A stretch of 58,285 bases of DNA from JACQKA01 sp964462785. GTDB lineage: Bacteria; Patescibacteriota; Minisyncoccia; Phycocordibacterales; UBA2100. The notes below the pieces were generated by a model. It ran no database searches and had not been told where the DNA came from. It saw only the letters and a program-made list of their open reading frames with translations. Shown in pieces: positions 6,939 through 14,558 of this stretch (position 1 is the first letter of the stretch; every line of letters begins with the position of its first letter). The stretch covers positions 1 to 58,285 of the forward strand of contig CAYWZA010000004.1 of assembly GCA_964462785.1 (NCBI GenBank), given 5' to 3'. The position numbers and the translations under genes are program-made.

Positions 6939-7601
6939 TTACCAATCTATCGGCTTCTCGCCATGCTCTTTCAGGTATGCATTGGCTTTGCTGAAATGCT
7001 TGTTGCCAAAAAAGCCGCTCGCGGCAGAGAAGGGTGACGGATGCGCGCTCTCGAGCACGCAGTGCTTGCTGCGATCAATGTGCGCGCCTTTTTGTTTTGC
7101 ATAATTTCCCCAGAGCATGAACACGAGATGTTCGCGCTCGCTCGACAACGCGCGCACCACAGCGTCGGTGAATTGCTCCCATCCCTTTCCTTGATGACTT
7201 CCCGCCTGCGATGCACACACGGTCAACGTTGCGTTCAAAAGCAGCACGCCTTGCTTTGCCCAATGCAAAAGATTCGCATCCGCGTGCGCCGCGCGCCCCA
7301 GATCGCTTGCAATTTCCTTGAAAATATTTTGAAGCGATGGGGGAGTCGCGACGCCGTCATCAACAGCAAAGCAGAGCCCATTCGCCTGCCCCGCTCCGTG
7401 ATACGGATCCTGCCCGAGGATAACCACCTTCACCTGATCAAATGGGCACATATCGAACGCCCGAAAAATGCGCTTGGGCGGTGGAAATACTACCCCGCGT
7501 GCATACTCCTTTTTTACAAATGCGCTGAGGGTCGGAAAATACGGCTCCTCAAATTCTCGCGCTAACTGCTCATGCCATGACGGTTCGATCTTGATTGTCA
7601 T
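6939..7601 (-). CDS. ung: Uracil-DNA glycosylase (family 1)
   Basis: Removes uracil from DNA to start base-excision repair. The active-site motif GQDPYHG (water-activating Asp) and the Leu-loop motif HPSPFSA are both present, with the family ending SKANAYLKEHGEKPIDW. The 220-residue length is normal. The reading frame is open to 7730, but the family N-terminus fits the ATG at 7601, which lies 6 nt after a TACCAT -10 hexamer, suggesting a leaderless message. It converges on the csp gene and the candidate RNA. Monocistronic. Confidence 0.95.
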   Translation of the reverse strand: MTIKIEPSWHEQLAREFEEPYFPTLSAFVKKEYARGVVFPPPKRIFRAFDMCPFDQVKVVILGQDPYHGAGQANGLCFAVDDGVATPPSLQNIFKEIASDLGRAAHADANLLHWAKQGVLLLNATLTVCASQAGSHQGKGWEQFTDAVVRALSSEREHLVFMLWGNYAKQKGAHIDRSKHCVLESAHPSPFSAASGFFGNKHFSKANAYLKEHGEKPIDW

Positions 7602-7647
7602 GATGCGATGGTAGCACACCCCTACACCATGTGTGTGTTGCAGTGCG

Positions 7648-7676
7648 TTGTCGAGCAACCTGTGGCATGCTATAGA
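7648..7676 (+). promoter_or_regulatory. Promoter of hypothetical gene 7704-8195
   Basis: TTGTCG (7648-7653), 17-nt spacer, TATAGA (7671-7676), about 20 nt before the gene's Shine-Dalgarno (AGGAG). Confidence 0.65.
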
Positions 7677-7703
7677 GCAGATAGATAAGCATAGGAGCAA
7701 CTC

Positions 7704-8195
7704 GTGGGCGGGAAACGTACTGACAGCCACCGCATCTACTCTGAATCAGAGCTCGCGGTGCGATTAAAATCGGGCACACTTAATACGCATCATCCGCTGC
7801 CGCAAAGCAGGTGGGATCGTAAAAGCAAGAACGACACCGTCGAGCTTAACGTGCATTTGCATACCGTACTGTGGCACGGCCAACTCTTCAGCAACATGAT
7901 TGCCCGGGAGGTCGCGACGCAATTGACAGTGTGGTGGAAAGAGGGGCATATCTTCCTCGGCAACAAGCGCAAGGGAAAATTTTACTGCGGCTATACCGCG
8001 CCTGGCACGCTTGATGAGCAGTGGCGTCGTCCGGAGATCAAACTTTCGATGACGCGGGATCAGGTCGAAGCATTCAATCACCTTTTTGGTCTTCGTACTG
8101 ACCCGGCCGTGATTGAAAAAATTCTCAACAAATATTTTTTGCATCCTACAACCCCCGTACAACTCATTCCCTCGTGGAGCTTCTGGAGCCGCTAG
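7704..8195 (+). CDS. Hypothetical cytosolic protein
   Basis: The 163-residue product is not recognised. It has no signal or membrane segment, is rich in His and Trp (LNVHLHTVLWHG, VWWKEGH) and has a basic N-terminus. The GTG at 7704 is well supported by AGGAG six bases upstream and a promoter at 7648-7676. The stop codon lies within a terminator stem, and the last 32 nt overlap the 3' end of the convergent SET-domain gene. Confidence 0.75.
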   Translation: MGGKRTDSHRIYSESELAVRLKSGTLNTHHPLPQSRWDRKSKNDTVELNVHLHTVLWHGQLFSNMIAREVATQLTVWWKEGHIFLGNKRKGKFYCGYTAPGTLDEQWRRPEIKLSMTRDQVEAFNHLFGLRTDPAVIEKILNKYFLHPTTPVQLIPSWSFWSR

Positions 8196-8595
8196 CATAT
8201 GCTAGCGGTTTTTCTTTTTCGCGGCATGGTGAGCACAGGCATCCTGTGGGCTTAATAAACTCATCAAAATATTCTTTCCCGTAATCAATAGTGAGCTCCT
8301 CGCCAGTCTCGATCCGACGCACCGCATAAAAAAATATCTGCTCACCTTCGATGATCGCTTCACAATTCGGGTTGCATGAATGATTCACGTATCGCGCAGT
8401 GTTGCCAAATGCCGCACCATCAATCGTCCAGCCATTTTCAAGATCAAAGAGATACCGTGTGGTGAGCGCATCCGCAAGCGGGGTCGGAATCTTGATGCCG
8501 GTGTATTCGATGACACACACACCTTTGCGAAACGACTCGCGCGCAAAAAGCCCACGACCCGTGACCGAGCGACGAACTTCCCATCGACTGTTCAT
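8164..8595 (-). CDS. SET-domain protein lysine methyltransferase-like
   Basis: A single SET domain fills the 143-residue protein: GRGLFA near the N-terminus, the knot motif RYVNHSCNPNC, the catalytic IDYG and a post-SET-like cysteine cluster (CLCSPC). In eukaryotes such proteins methylate lysines of histones using S-adenosylmethionine; bacterial copies are known but their targets vary. The ATG at 8595 starts just before the SET fold; an upstream in-frame start at 8709 adds sequence with no family match. The C-terminal 10 codons overlap the convergent gene and its terminator. Substrate unknown; a ribosomal or DNA-binding protein is possible. Confidence 0.85.
   Translation of the reverse strand: MNSRWEVRRSVTGRGLFARESFRKGVCVIEYTGIKIPTPLADALTTRYLFDLENGWTIDGAAFGNTARYVNHSCNPNCEAIIEGEQIFFYAVRRIETGEELTIDYGKEYFDEFIKPTGCLCSPCREKEKPLAYASGSRSSTRE
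8189..8214 (+). terminator. Terminator overlapping a stop codon
   Basis: CCGCTAGC-ATAT-GCTAGCGG followed by TTTTTC. The TAG stop of the upstream gene is inside the left arm. The stem lies within the 3' part of the convergent SET-domain gene. Confidence 0.85.
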
Positions 8596-8675
8596 AGAAC
8601 CAGAAAATACAACACGCCACAGTTTTACGCAAGCGCCGCCTATGCATGGTGCAATTTTTACGGCATAATATGTGT

Positions 8676-8894
8676 ATGTCTCCCGAAGCATCAGCGCTCG
8701 CCACCCCACTCTTGTGGATCATATTTGGAGCGGCAGCGCTCGTCAGCGCTATTCTCGGCATCATTATTGCCTACCATTGGACCCGCTTTAGTGCCAACCC
8801 TGTCCTTTCATTTTTTACGATTGCTGTATACGCGGGTGGATGCGTTGTTCTTTTAGGAATTATGTTTGCAAGCGTCGTCGCTCTTACATTTTAG
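8676..8894 (+). CDS. Small two-helix membrane protein
   Basis: The 72-residue product has two long hydrophobic helices (about residues 11-33 and 45-70) and almost no soluble part. A CATAAT hexamer ends 6 nt before the ATG, so the mRNA is probably leaderless. Six bases separate it from the PH-domain membrane protein gene downstream, so the two are likely co-transcribed. No family recognised. Confidence 0.65.
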   Translation: MSPEASALATPLLWIIFGAAALVSAILGIIIAYHWTRFSANPVLSFFTIAVYAGGCVVLLGIMFASVVALTF

Positions 8895-8900
8895 ACTTGT

Positions 8901-9443
8901 ATGTCCCACACCACCTTCACCATCCATCCCGACGAGCAGATATCGCTGCATCTACACAAGCACTGGTTTCTGCTCCTGCGCGATGCTGGCGGTGTTGTCC
9001 TTGCTGGCGTGGCGTTGCCGCTTTTGAGTGCGCTGGCGCTCGGTAATCTGGAAACGGTGAGCAACACCGTCGCCGCGCTCTATATTTTCTGCATATCAGC
9101 ATGGCTCCTCGCCATCTGGATTAGCGTCGCTGTCATTTGGACGAATTATTATCTCGATATGTGGGTGGTCACCGATCACCGCATCATTCATGTGGAGCAA
9201 TATCGCCTGTTTGTGCGCGAGGTGGTCACACTGCCGCTTGAGCGCGTGCAGGATGCCCGCATCGTCTACAACGGCTTCATCGAAACAGTGCTCGATTTCG
9301 GTACCATCCATGTGCAGAGCGCCGGCGCTGATGTCCATGAGGTGTCCATGGATGGCATGCCTTCACCAAATACCATCAAGCAGGAAATTCTCGCAAGCGT
9401 AGACCGGTTCCGCGAAGCGCATGTGTACACGCGCTCTTCCTAG
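8901..9443 (+). CDS. Membrane protein with bacterial PH domain (YdbS/YdbT-like)
   Basis: The 180-residue product has two membrane helices (about 28-50 and 58-85) and then a bacterial pleckstrin-homology domain, recognisable from WVVTDHRIIHVEQ, LPLERVQDARI and the DFGTIHVQSAG strand. Proteins of this layout sit in the cytoplasmic membrane; their functions are poorly known, some affecting envelope stress. It follows a small membrane-protein gene by 6 nt. The ATG is at 8901. Confidence 0.8.
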   Translation: MSHTTFTIHPDEQISLHLHKHWFLLLRDAGGVVLAGVALPLLSALALGNLETVSNTVAALYIFCISAWLLAIWISVAVIWTNYYLDMWVVTDHRIIHVEQYRLFVREVVTLPLERVQDARIVYNGFIETVLDFGTIHVQSAGADVHEVSMDGMPSPNTIKQEILASVDRFREAHVYTRSS

Positions 9444-9493
9444 ATGCTGGCTGGCACGAACATCATCGCTAACGTATTATTTATACCATCACC

Positions 9494-10750
9494 ATGAAAA
9501 AGAAAGCGCTTTCGACCGAGAGCTATAAGGGCGTCCGCGATTTCTATCCGGAAGATCAATTCATACAGGAGTATCTGTTTGAAACCATGACAAACGTGTG
9601 TGAGCGCTTCGGCTACGAATCATACAACGCGAGCATCCTCGAGCCCGCCGAGCTGTATCGCGGCAAGACGAGCGAGGAGATTGTGAACGAGCAGACATAC
9701 ACATTCACCGACCGCGGTGATCGCGAGGTGACGCTCCGCCCCGAGATGACCCCGACCGCCGCGCGCATGGTCGCGCACAAGCGACACGACCTCGTCTTTC
9801 CGCTACGCTGGTACACTATCGCAAACGTCTTCCGCTATGAGCGACCGCAGCGCGGTCGCCTCCGTGAGCACTGGCAGCTCAATGCCGATATCTTTGGCGC
9901 AACGGGAATAGAAGCTGAAGCGGAAATAATCGCCCTCGCCCACCAGATCATGCTCGACATTGGTGCCACCGAGCACGACTTCGAAATTCGCGTCAGCGAT
10001 CGCACGCTGCTCAACGCTATTTTCGAAGGCTGCGCACTTGCCGATGACGAGCGCCGCCGCGTCACGCGCCTTCTCGACAAGCGCGACGAGATGGAAGATT
10101 TCCGTGCCGCCGTGATGAAGGTTGTCTCCGCAGAAAAAGCCGACGCATTGCTCGACGGGCTTTCGCGCGCAAGCTCAAATGCACATCTCGAAGAATTGCT
10201 GAGTTTGCTCTACAAGCTCGGCATCACCAATGTGCATATCGACACTGGCATCGTGCGCGGATTTGATTACTACACCGGTATGGTGTTTGAAGTCTTCGAC
10301 ACTGCCGCGCAAAACACACGATCAATTTTTGGCGGAGGTCGCTACGACAATCTTCTTGCCATGTTCGACCAAGAGCCCGTTCCCGCAGTCGGGTTTGGTA
10401 TGGGTGATGTGACCGCGCGCGATTTTCTCGAAACGCACGGCCTTTTGCCACGCTACATGCCCGCGACCGAGCTCATGCTTTGCGTCATGGATGCAAAGCA
10501 TACCGCGCATGCGATGAAACTCGCTCAAGATTTACGCCGCGAGGACGTCGCCGTCGCAGTCAATTTTTCAGGCAAGCGCATCGGCGATCAAGTAAAGCAG
10601 GCCGATAAGCTCGGCATTCCGTTCATCGTCGCTATTGGCGACAAAGAGCGCGATTCAGGCCAATACACACTGAAGCACCTCCCGACTGGCAACGAATTCA
10701 TCCTCCCCGCCGAAAACATCCCCTCCCACATGCTCTCGGCGCTGGGCTAA
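9494..10750 (+). CDS. hisS: Histidyl-tRNA synthetase
   Basis: Class II aminoacyl-tRNA synthetase that charges tRNA-His. Visible landmarks are KGVRDFYPED at the N-terminus, motif 2 around FRYERPQRGRLREHWQ, the histidine-specific segment GIVRGFDYYTGMVFE, motif 3 FGGGRYDNLL followed by the GFGMG segment, and a C-terminal anticodon-binding domain. The 418-residue length is normal. A TATACC hexamer ends 6 nt before the ATG, so the message may be leaderless; there is no Shine-Dalgarno. Monocistronic, followed by the promoter of a small RNA unit. Confidence 0.97.
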   Translation: MKKKALSTESYKGVRDFYPEDQFIQEYLFETMTNVCERFGYESYNASILEPAELYRGKTSEEIVNEQTYTFTDRGDREVTLRPEMTPTAARMVAHKRHDLVFPLRWYTIANVFRYERPQRGRLREHWQLNADIFGATGIEAEAEIIALAHQIMLDIGATEHDFEIRVSDRTLLNAIFEGCALADDERRRVTRLLDKRDEMEDFRAAVMKVVSAEKADALLDGLSRASSNAHLEELLSLLYKLGITNVHIDTGIVRGFDYYTGMVFEVFDTAAQNTRSIFGGGRYDNLLAMFDQEPVPAVGFGMGDVTARDFLETHGLLPRYMPATELMLCVMDAKHTAHAMKLAQDLRREDVAVAVNFSGKRIGDQVKQADKLGIPFIVAIGDKERDSGQYTLKHLPTGNEFILPAENIPSHMLSALG

Positions 10751-10784
10751 AATGGCTCAATTTGGGGTGATTTTTAAGAAAATC

Positions 10785-10813
10785 TTGACAAAGTAAGCTT
10801 ATGGGTATATAAT
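10785..10813 (+). promoter_or_regulatory. Consensus promoter of a small transcript
   Basis: TTGACA (10785-10790), 17-nt spacer, TATAAT (10808-10813). It is the best promoter in the window, and the next 215 nt contain no ordinary gene. Confidence 0.9.
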
Positions 10814-10819
10814 GTACAT

Positions 10820-10985
10820 ATGATCAAACAGGACACCGAACCGATCGCTTAGTGTGCTCCCGCGAGATCGCCTCGAAAAGACCCCTGTGTGGGGTCGGGC
10901 ACGAGAGTGGGTGCCTAACAAGCCCACTGAATTGCCCAAAACAAACGGGCCCCGCGCTTTAAGCCGGGGCCCACGTTTTTTAAAA
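10820..10985 (+). ncRNA. Small structured transcript with a 10-codon ORF
   Basis: A consensus promoter ends 6 nt before position 10820 and a strong terminator ends near 10982. Between them are hairpins GACCCC-TGTGT-GGGGTC and AGTGGG...CCCACT nested within GGGCA...TGCCC. The first bases encode MIKQDTEPIA and a TAG stop, with the same -10-to-ATG distance (6 nt) as leaderless genes in this window. It could be an independent small RNA, a leader peptide with attenuation for the exonuclease gene at 11031, or both. It matches no RNA family I know by eye. Confidence 0.6.
10947..10982 (+). terminator. Terminator of the small transcript
   Basis: GGGCCCCG and CGGGGCCC with a 10-nt loop, followed by ACG and TTTTTT. 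Confidence 0.9.
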
Positions 10986-11030
10986 TGTTTTCCACAGCGT
11001 CTCTTTTTATGCTTCTGCTACAATGCCTCG

Positions 11031-11606
11031 GTGCGCATCATTACCTTTGACATAGAAACATCAAATCAGTTTTCCGAAGTGGGGTCGAATGATCCAACGA
11101 AACTCGATATATCAGTTGTCGGCATTCACGATTCGGAAACAAACGAGCTTCAAGCTTTTTTCGTCCACGAATTTTCTCAGCTTTGGAAAGTAATCGAGAG
11201 CGCAGATGCGCTCGTCGGATATAATTCAGATCACTTCGACATCCCTCTTTTAAATAAATACTACCCTGGCGACCTCATGCGTATTAAAAGCATCGATATT
11301 CTGAAAGAAATTCATGGCGCGCTCGGGCGGCGCGTAAAGCTTGATGCAGTCGCCGAAGGTACGCTCAAAGAGCGAAAATCCGGCCACGGACTTGATGCTA
11401 TAAAATGGTGGCGTGCTGGCGAGAAAGAAAAAGTCCGCGATTACTGCCTCAAAGATGTCGAGATCACACGCAAAGTATTCGACTACGCGCTCAAAAACGG
11501 TTCACTCAAATTTACCGAGCTTGGCAAAACTAAGGAAGTAAAGCTCGACACCCGCCACTGGCTGACGCAAAAACGATCTGCGCTGACGCATACGTTGGGA
11601 TTCTGA
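11031..11606 (+). CDS. RNase H-fold 3'-5' exonuclease-like protein (PolB-exonuclease type)
   Basis: The 191-residue protein begins RIITFDIETS, the ExoI motif (DxE) of DEDD exonucleases. ExoII is likely the YNSDHFDIPLL segment and ExoIII the final RDYCLKDVEIT (Y/C-x3-D). Such stand-alone domains resemble YprB or the proofreading domain of family B polymerases. The GTG at 11031 is preferred over longer in-frame starts: it begins the fold exactly and lies 7 nt after TACAAT, implying a leaderless mRNA. The upstream frame crosses a terminator. Role in DNA or RNA processing is inference. Confidence 0.8.
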   Translation: MRIITFDIETSNQFSEVGSNDPTKLDISVVGIHDSETNELQAFFVHEFSQLWKVIESADALVGYNSDHFDIPLLNKYYPGDLMRIKSIDILKEIHGALGRRVKLDAVAEGTLKERKSGHGLDAIKWWRAGEKEKVRDYCLKDVEITRKVFDYALKNGSLKFTELGKTKEVKLDTRHWLTQKRSALTHTLGF

Positions 11607-11613
11607 TAAAAAA

Positions 11614-11645
11614 GCGGCCTGCCCCGCGAAGGGCAGGCCGCATTT
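11614..11645. terminator. Terminator between convergent genes
   Basis: GCGGCCTGCCC-CGCGAA-GGGCAGGCCGC, 11-bp perfect stem; A-run before it serves the minus-strand gene at 11656. Confidence 0.85.
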
Positions 11646-11655
11646 ATGGACACCA

Positions 11656-12156
11656 TCAGACCCACTTGAGGTCGACGATGTAGTAGTCTCCATCGCCGTA
11701 CGCTAGATCCTCATCGTACGGAACATCGATCTTCACGGTCACAAGCCCGGCATATCGGACTGTCACCCACGCGGAAAACATGTGCAGCTGCGAGCTTCTC
11801 CACGCTTCGCTCTTGTCTTCCATAAAGCACTTGTCCGAGCCGAACATGTCGAGCTTCTCGAACAAAGGGTGTCGTACTTTTCCGGTATCGACATCCCCGT
11901 CGTAATCCTCACGATGCCACCAATACCACCAATGGTATAGCCGCGTTTCTTTGGCTGACTGCACCACTGTATCGATCTCATCCGCCATCCCATCGAGCTT
12001 CTGCAAGAAGCCCATGAGCGGTGGGGGTTCAAGAGGTCTTGCACCTTCGGCTGTGATCTCTGCCGATGTGCTCTCCGCCTCTGATGCAAGTTTCCTCAAT
12101 TTGTCCATCCGCTTGAGCCCTTGGATGAAATGGCATATTTCCACATTCGTCTGCAT
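11656..12156 (-). CDS. Hypothetical acidic protein
   Basis: The 166-residue product is not recognised. It has no signal peptide or membrane helix, is acidic, and has a Trp/Tyr cluster (LYHWWYWWHRED) in the middle and a repeated acidic pattern near the C-terminus (YDEDLAYGDGDYYIVDL). A near-consensus promoter lies upstream (12215-12243) and a GGAAAGAAGAG purine tract precedes the ATG. It is monocistronic and bounded by a strong terminator, so it is a well-expressed single gene of unknown role. Confidence 0.75.
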   Translation of the reverse strand: MQTNVEICHFIQGLKRMDKLRKLASEAESTSAEITAEGARPLEPPPLMGFLQKLDGMADEIDTVVQSAKETRLYHWWYWWHREDYDGDVDTGKVRHPLFEKLDMFGSDKCFMEDKSEAWRSSQLHMFSAWVTVRYAGLVTVKIDVPYDEDLAYGDGDYYIVDLKWV

Positions 12157-12214
12157 AGCTCTTCTTTCCTGTTCCTGTTGAAAAAACGGCGAGCGCTTTA
12201 CTCAACCGATTTTT

Positions 12215-12243
12215 ATTATACACATACTTGATTGATTCGTCAA
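12215..12243 (-). promoter_or_regulatory. Promoter of hypothetical gene 11656-12156
   Basis: On the minus strand: TTGACG (12238-12243), 17-nt spacer, TATAAT (12215-12220). Confidence 0.85.
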
Positions 12244-12254
12244 GTGCACTTTGG

Positions 12255-13061
12255 TTAACGCGTCACCATAGTGAGCACCGCCGCAGCAAGCGCGAGTCGA
12301 TACCAGACAAAGACCATCATTGAATGCGTGCGGAGATAGCGCATGAGGTAGTGGATGACAGCGAGCCCGACGGCAAACGCCATGGCCGCTCCGATAATGA
12401 TTGCTGGGAGATCATTCCCCACTCCGGTCACACTCAAGTCAGCTATTTTCTTAGCACCGGCGCCGAGCAAAAGCGGCACGGCAATCAAGAACCCAAAACG
12501 CGCGGCGTGCTCGCGTCGCAATCCCAAAAACATTCCGCCGGCAATCGACATACCCGAGCGACTCATGCCGGGAATGAGTGCGAGCGATTGAAAGAATCCT
12601 ATAGCAAGCGCTCCCTTAAATGCTGGCGCCCCGCTCTCATCAAAAGCGCGCGCCCATTTCTCTGCTGCCCACATTATAAGCGAGCCGATGACCAGCATTG
12701 TGGCGACGAGCTCTGCACTTCTGAAAACGGTGTTCATTTTGTCTTCAAGCAAGACGCCGAGTATCACCGCGGGAATCGTGGCGAGCACAATACCAAACAG
12801 TAGGCGTACGGATGTGCTTTCGGTCGGTCGCCGCAACATGAAATCAATTGCGGTGCGCACGAGCACGCGTATATCAGTATGAAAATATACTAAGACTGCG
12901 CAGGCGGTCGCAAAATGAAGCATTGCGTCGAAAGCTAGTCCCCCCTCAAGACCAATGCCGAATAACTCACGCGCGAGTATCAAATGCCCCGAAGATGAAA
13001 TCGGAAGAAATTCGGTCAATCCTTGCACCACGCCGAGTGTGATTGCGTCAAGTATGGACAT
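12255..13061 (-). CDS. uppP: Undecaprenyl-diphosphatase
   Basis: Integral membrane enzyme that dephosphorylates undecaprenyl pyrophosphate to recycle the lipid carrier for cell-wall synthesis; overexpression gives bacitracin resistance in other bacteria. The two family motifs are present: GLTEFLPISSSGHL and PGMSRSGMSIAGG. About eight membrane helices cover the 268 residues, which is the usual length. ATG start at 13061. A TATCAT hexamer lies about 14 nt upstream. Monocistronic and divergent from the DsbA-like gene. Confidence 0.96.
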   Translation of the reverse strand: MSILDAITLGVVQGLTEFLPISSSGHLILARELFGIGLEGGLAFDAMLHFATACAVLVYFHTDIRVLVRTAIDFMLRRPTESTSVRLLFGIVLATIPAVILGVLLEDKMNTVFRSAELVATMLVIGSLIMWAAEKWARAFDESGAPAFKGALAIGFFQSLALIPGMSRSGMSIAGGMFLGLRREHAARFGFLIAVPLLLGAGAKKIADLSVTGVGNDLPAIIIGAAMAFAVGLAVIHYLMRYLRTHSMMVFVWYRLALAAAVLTMVTR

Positions 13062-13118
13062 GTAGTGGTGTCTCTATGATATACTGCACAGGTTAATTAT
13101 CATAGCTGCAAAATATTT

Positions 13119-13817
13119 ATGGACACCATGCAAAGACTCGCCGTACCGCTCGCTATCGTCGTCGCCGGAGCACTCATCGCCGTCGCCCTTTATTTCTCAA
13201 ATCAGAATCGTGTTGCCGGTCCTACGGGAAATGAGCAGCGGCCGACCGTCGCGGAAGATATACGCGGTGTCCAGAAGGACGATCATGTCCGCGGCAATCC
13301 AAACGCAGAGCTCGTCATCGTTGAATATTCAGACACCGAATGCCCCTTCTGCAAAAATTTCCACAACACAATGAAGCAGGTGATTGATACTTACGGTGCT
13401 GATGGAAAGGTGGCATGGGTGTATCGCCATTTCCCGCTCGCCCAGCTCCATCCGAAAGCTCCGCACGAAGCGGTGGCGCTTGAATGCGCAGCTGAGCTCG
13501 GCGGCAATGAAGGCTTCTGGAAATACACGGATAAAATTTATGCAGTGACGCCATCCAATAATGGGCTCGATACCGCGCAGCTTCCGGTGATCGCCGAGCA
13601 GGTTGGTCTCGATAAGGCTGCCTTCACCACCTGTCTCGAGAGCGATAAGCATAAGGCACGCGTCGACAAAGACATGGCAGAGGCAGTCGCAGCCGGCGGG
13701 CAGGGCACGCCGCATTCGATCATCATCTTCGGTGGCGAGCAGCTTCCGATTGAGGGCGCACAACCATTCGAAGTCGTGAAGAACATGATTGATACGTTGC
13801 TTGCCGGGCAGGAATAG
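13119..13817 (+). CDS. Membrane-anchored DsbA-like thiol oxidoreductase
   Basis: The 232-residue product has an N-terminal membrane anchor (about residues 7-27) and then a DsbA-type thioredoxin fold with the active-site CPFC in YSDTECPFCKNFH and the cis-Pro region GGQGTPHSII. It should act outside the membrane in disulfide formation or reduction. It is a close paralogue of the island-borne protein at 46770-47486, with the same anchor and active site. Start ATG 13119; an in-frame ATG at 13128 is an alternative. No DsbB or VKOR partner is visible nearby. Confidence 0.9.
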   Translation: MDTMQRLAVPLAIVVAGALIAVALYFSNQNRVAGPTGNEQRPTVAEDIRGVQKDDHVRGNPNAELVIVEYSDTECPFCKNFHNTMKQVIDTYGADGKVAWVYRHFPLAQLHPKAPHEAVALECAAELGGNEGFWKYTDKIYAVTPSNNGLDTAQLPVIAEQVGLDKAAFTTCLESDKHKARVDKDMAEAVAAGGQGTPHSIIIFGGEQLPIEGAQPFEVVKNMIDTLLAGQE

Positions 13818-13852
13818 CGCGGCGCGACTATCTCCATTCGGAAAACAAAAAG

Positions 13853-13882
13853 AGGACCGGGGAGCGAAAGCTTCCCGGTCCT
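13853..13882 (-). terminator. Terminator of small membrane operon 14419-13897
   Basis: AGGACCGGG and CCCGGTCCT enclose an inner AGC-GAAA-GCT. On the minus strand it is followed by CTTTTTG and TTTTC, so it mainly serves the minus-strand operon. Confidence 0.85.
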
Positions 13883-13896
13883 ATGTGTCTTCACTT

Positions 13897-14067
13897 TTAT
13901 TTCTTCGACCAGTCGATACACGCAGCGAATATCAGAATCAGGGGCACCGCGTACAGTGCCGAACCGATGGCCTCGCCCCAATGAGGCTCATTTTGGAAAG
14001 CCTCTAAGAACAGGCTGCCGAGCACCATGCCGACACTGAACATGACCGCCTTCATCAATACACTCAT
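13897..14067 (-). CDS. Small one- or two-helix membrane protein
   Basis: The 56-residue product is mostly hydrophobic (helices around residues 5-20 and 32-50). The ATG at 14067 has AGGAG six bases upstream; longer in-frame starts reach into the upstream gene and lack ribosome sites. It lies 22 nt after the gene for a four-helix protein and just before a terminator, so the two form an operon. Not recognised. Confidence 0.6.
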   Translation of the reverse strand: MSVLMKAVMFSVGMVLGSLFLEAFQNEPHWGEAIGSALYAVPLILIFAACIDWSKK

Positions 14068-14089
14068 CGTCTTCTCCTTTTTGAGTTGC

Positions 14090-14419
14090 TTAAATTTTCG
14101 TGACGGATATCTTAACCCGTCCCAGATACCTTGCCGCCAGTTGCCCCACAGCAAATGGGATCAGCACGTACACTGGACCATACGCTACGAGCCCAAGTAA
14201 AACGTATCCAATCCCAGAGTCTCCGGGATAGGACGCTGCCGCCATCACGATGCCCAGGTAGCACCCAACCACGACAGCACACAGCTTCCAGACGGCGCTA
14301 GCCGTTTTTGACGTGTAACCTACCAATCCTGAGAGGATGGCAGTGGGTATCGTCACATACCAAAACATGACAAACACCACCATCAATATTTCTAAGTGCG
14401 TCAAAATATCTTGCTGCAC
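14090..14419 (-). CDS. Hypothetical four-helix membrane protein
   Basis: The 109-residue product has three to four membrane helices separated by short Gly/Tyr loops. The GTG at 14419 follows AAGGAG by six bases. A near-consensus promoter (14463-14491) and a 5' leader hairpin (14439-14454) lie upstream. It is the first gene of a two-gene operon that ends at the terminator 13853-13882. No family recognised. Confidence 0.7.
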   Translation of the reverse strand: MQQDILTHLEILMVVFVMFWYVTIPTAILSGLVGYTSKTASAVWKLCAVVVGCYLGIVMAAASYPGDSGIGYVLLGLVAYGPVYVLIPFAVGQLAARYLGRVKISVTKI

Positions 14420-14438
14420 GTGTGTCTCCTTAGTTTCA

Positions 14439-14454
14439 GTGGCACCTTCGCCAC
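14439..14454. promoter_or_regulatory. Leader hairpin of small membrane operon
   Basis: GTGGC-ACCTTC-GCCAC followed on the plus strand by CTTTTT. No plus-strand gene ends here; on the minus strand it lies just after the transcription start, so it may act in the leader. Confidence 0.4.
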
Positions 14455-14462
14455 CTTTTTAC

Positions 14463-14491
14463 ATTATACTACATTTGGATCTAATATGCAA
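14463..14491 (-). promoter_or_regulatory. Promoter of small membrane operon
   Basis: On the minus strand: TTGCAT (14486-14491), 17-nt spacer, TATAAT (14463-14468). Confidence 0.85.
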
Positions 14492-14558
14492 CTTTTCATG
14501 GGCAATCGCACCATGCATGAGTTATGAATTTTCATGAAAGACTGCTACAATTTCGCAC

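Noticed and set aside
10820..10985. SRP RNA, 6S RNA or tmRNA
   Set aside because: No SRP GGAA-loop motif, no central bubble of 6S type, and too short and lacking tRNA-like ends for tmRNA.
10854..11030. In-frame N-terminal extension of the exonuclease gene
   Set aside because: It crosses a strong terminator and the family sequence begins exactly at GTG 11031.
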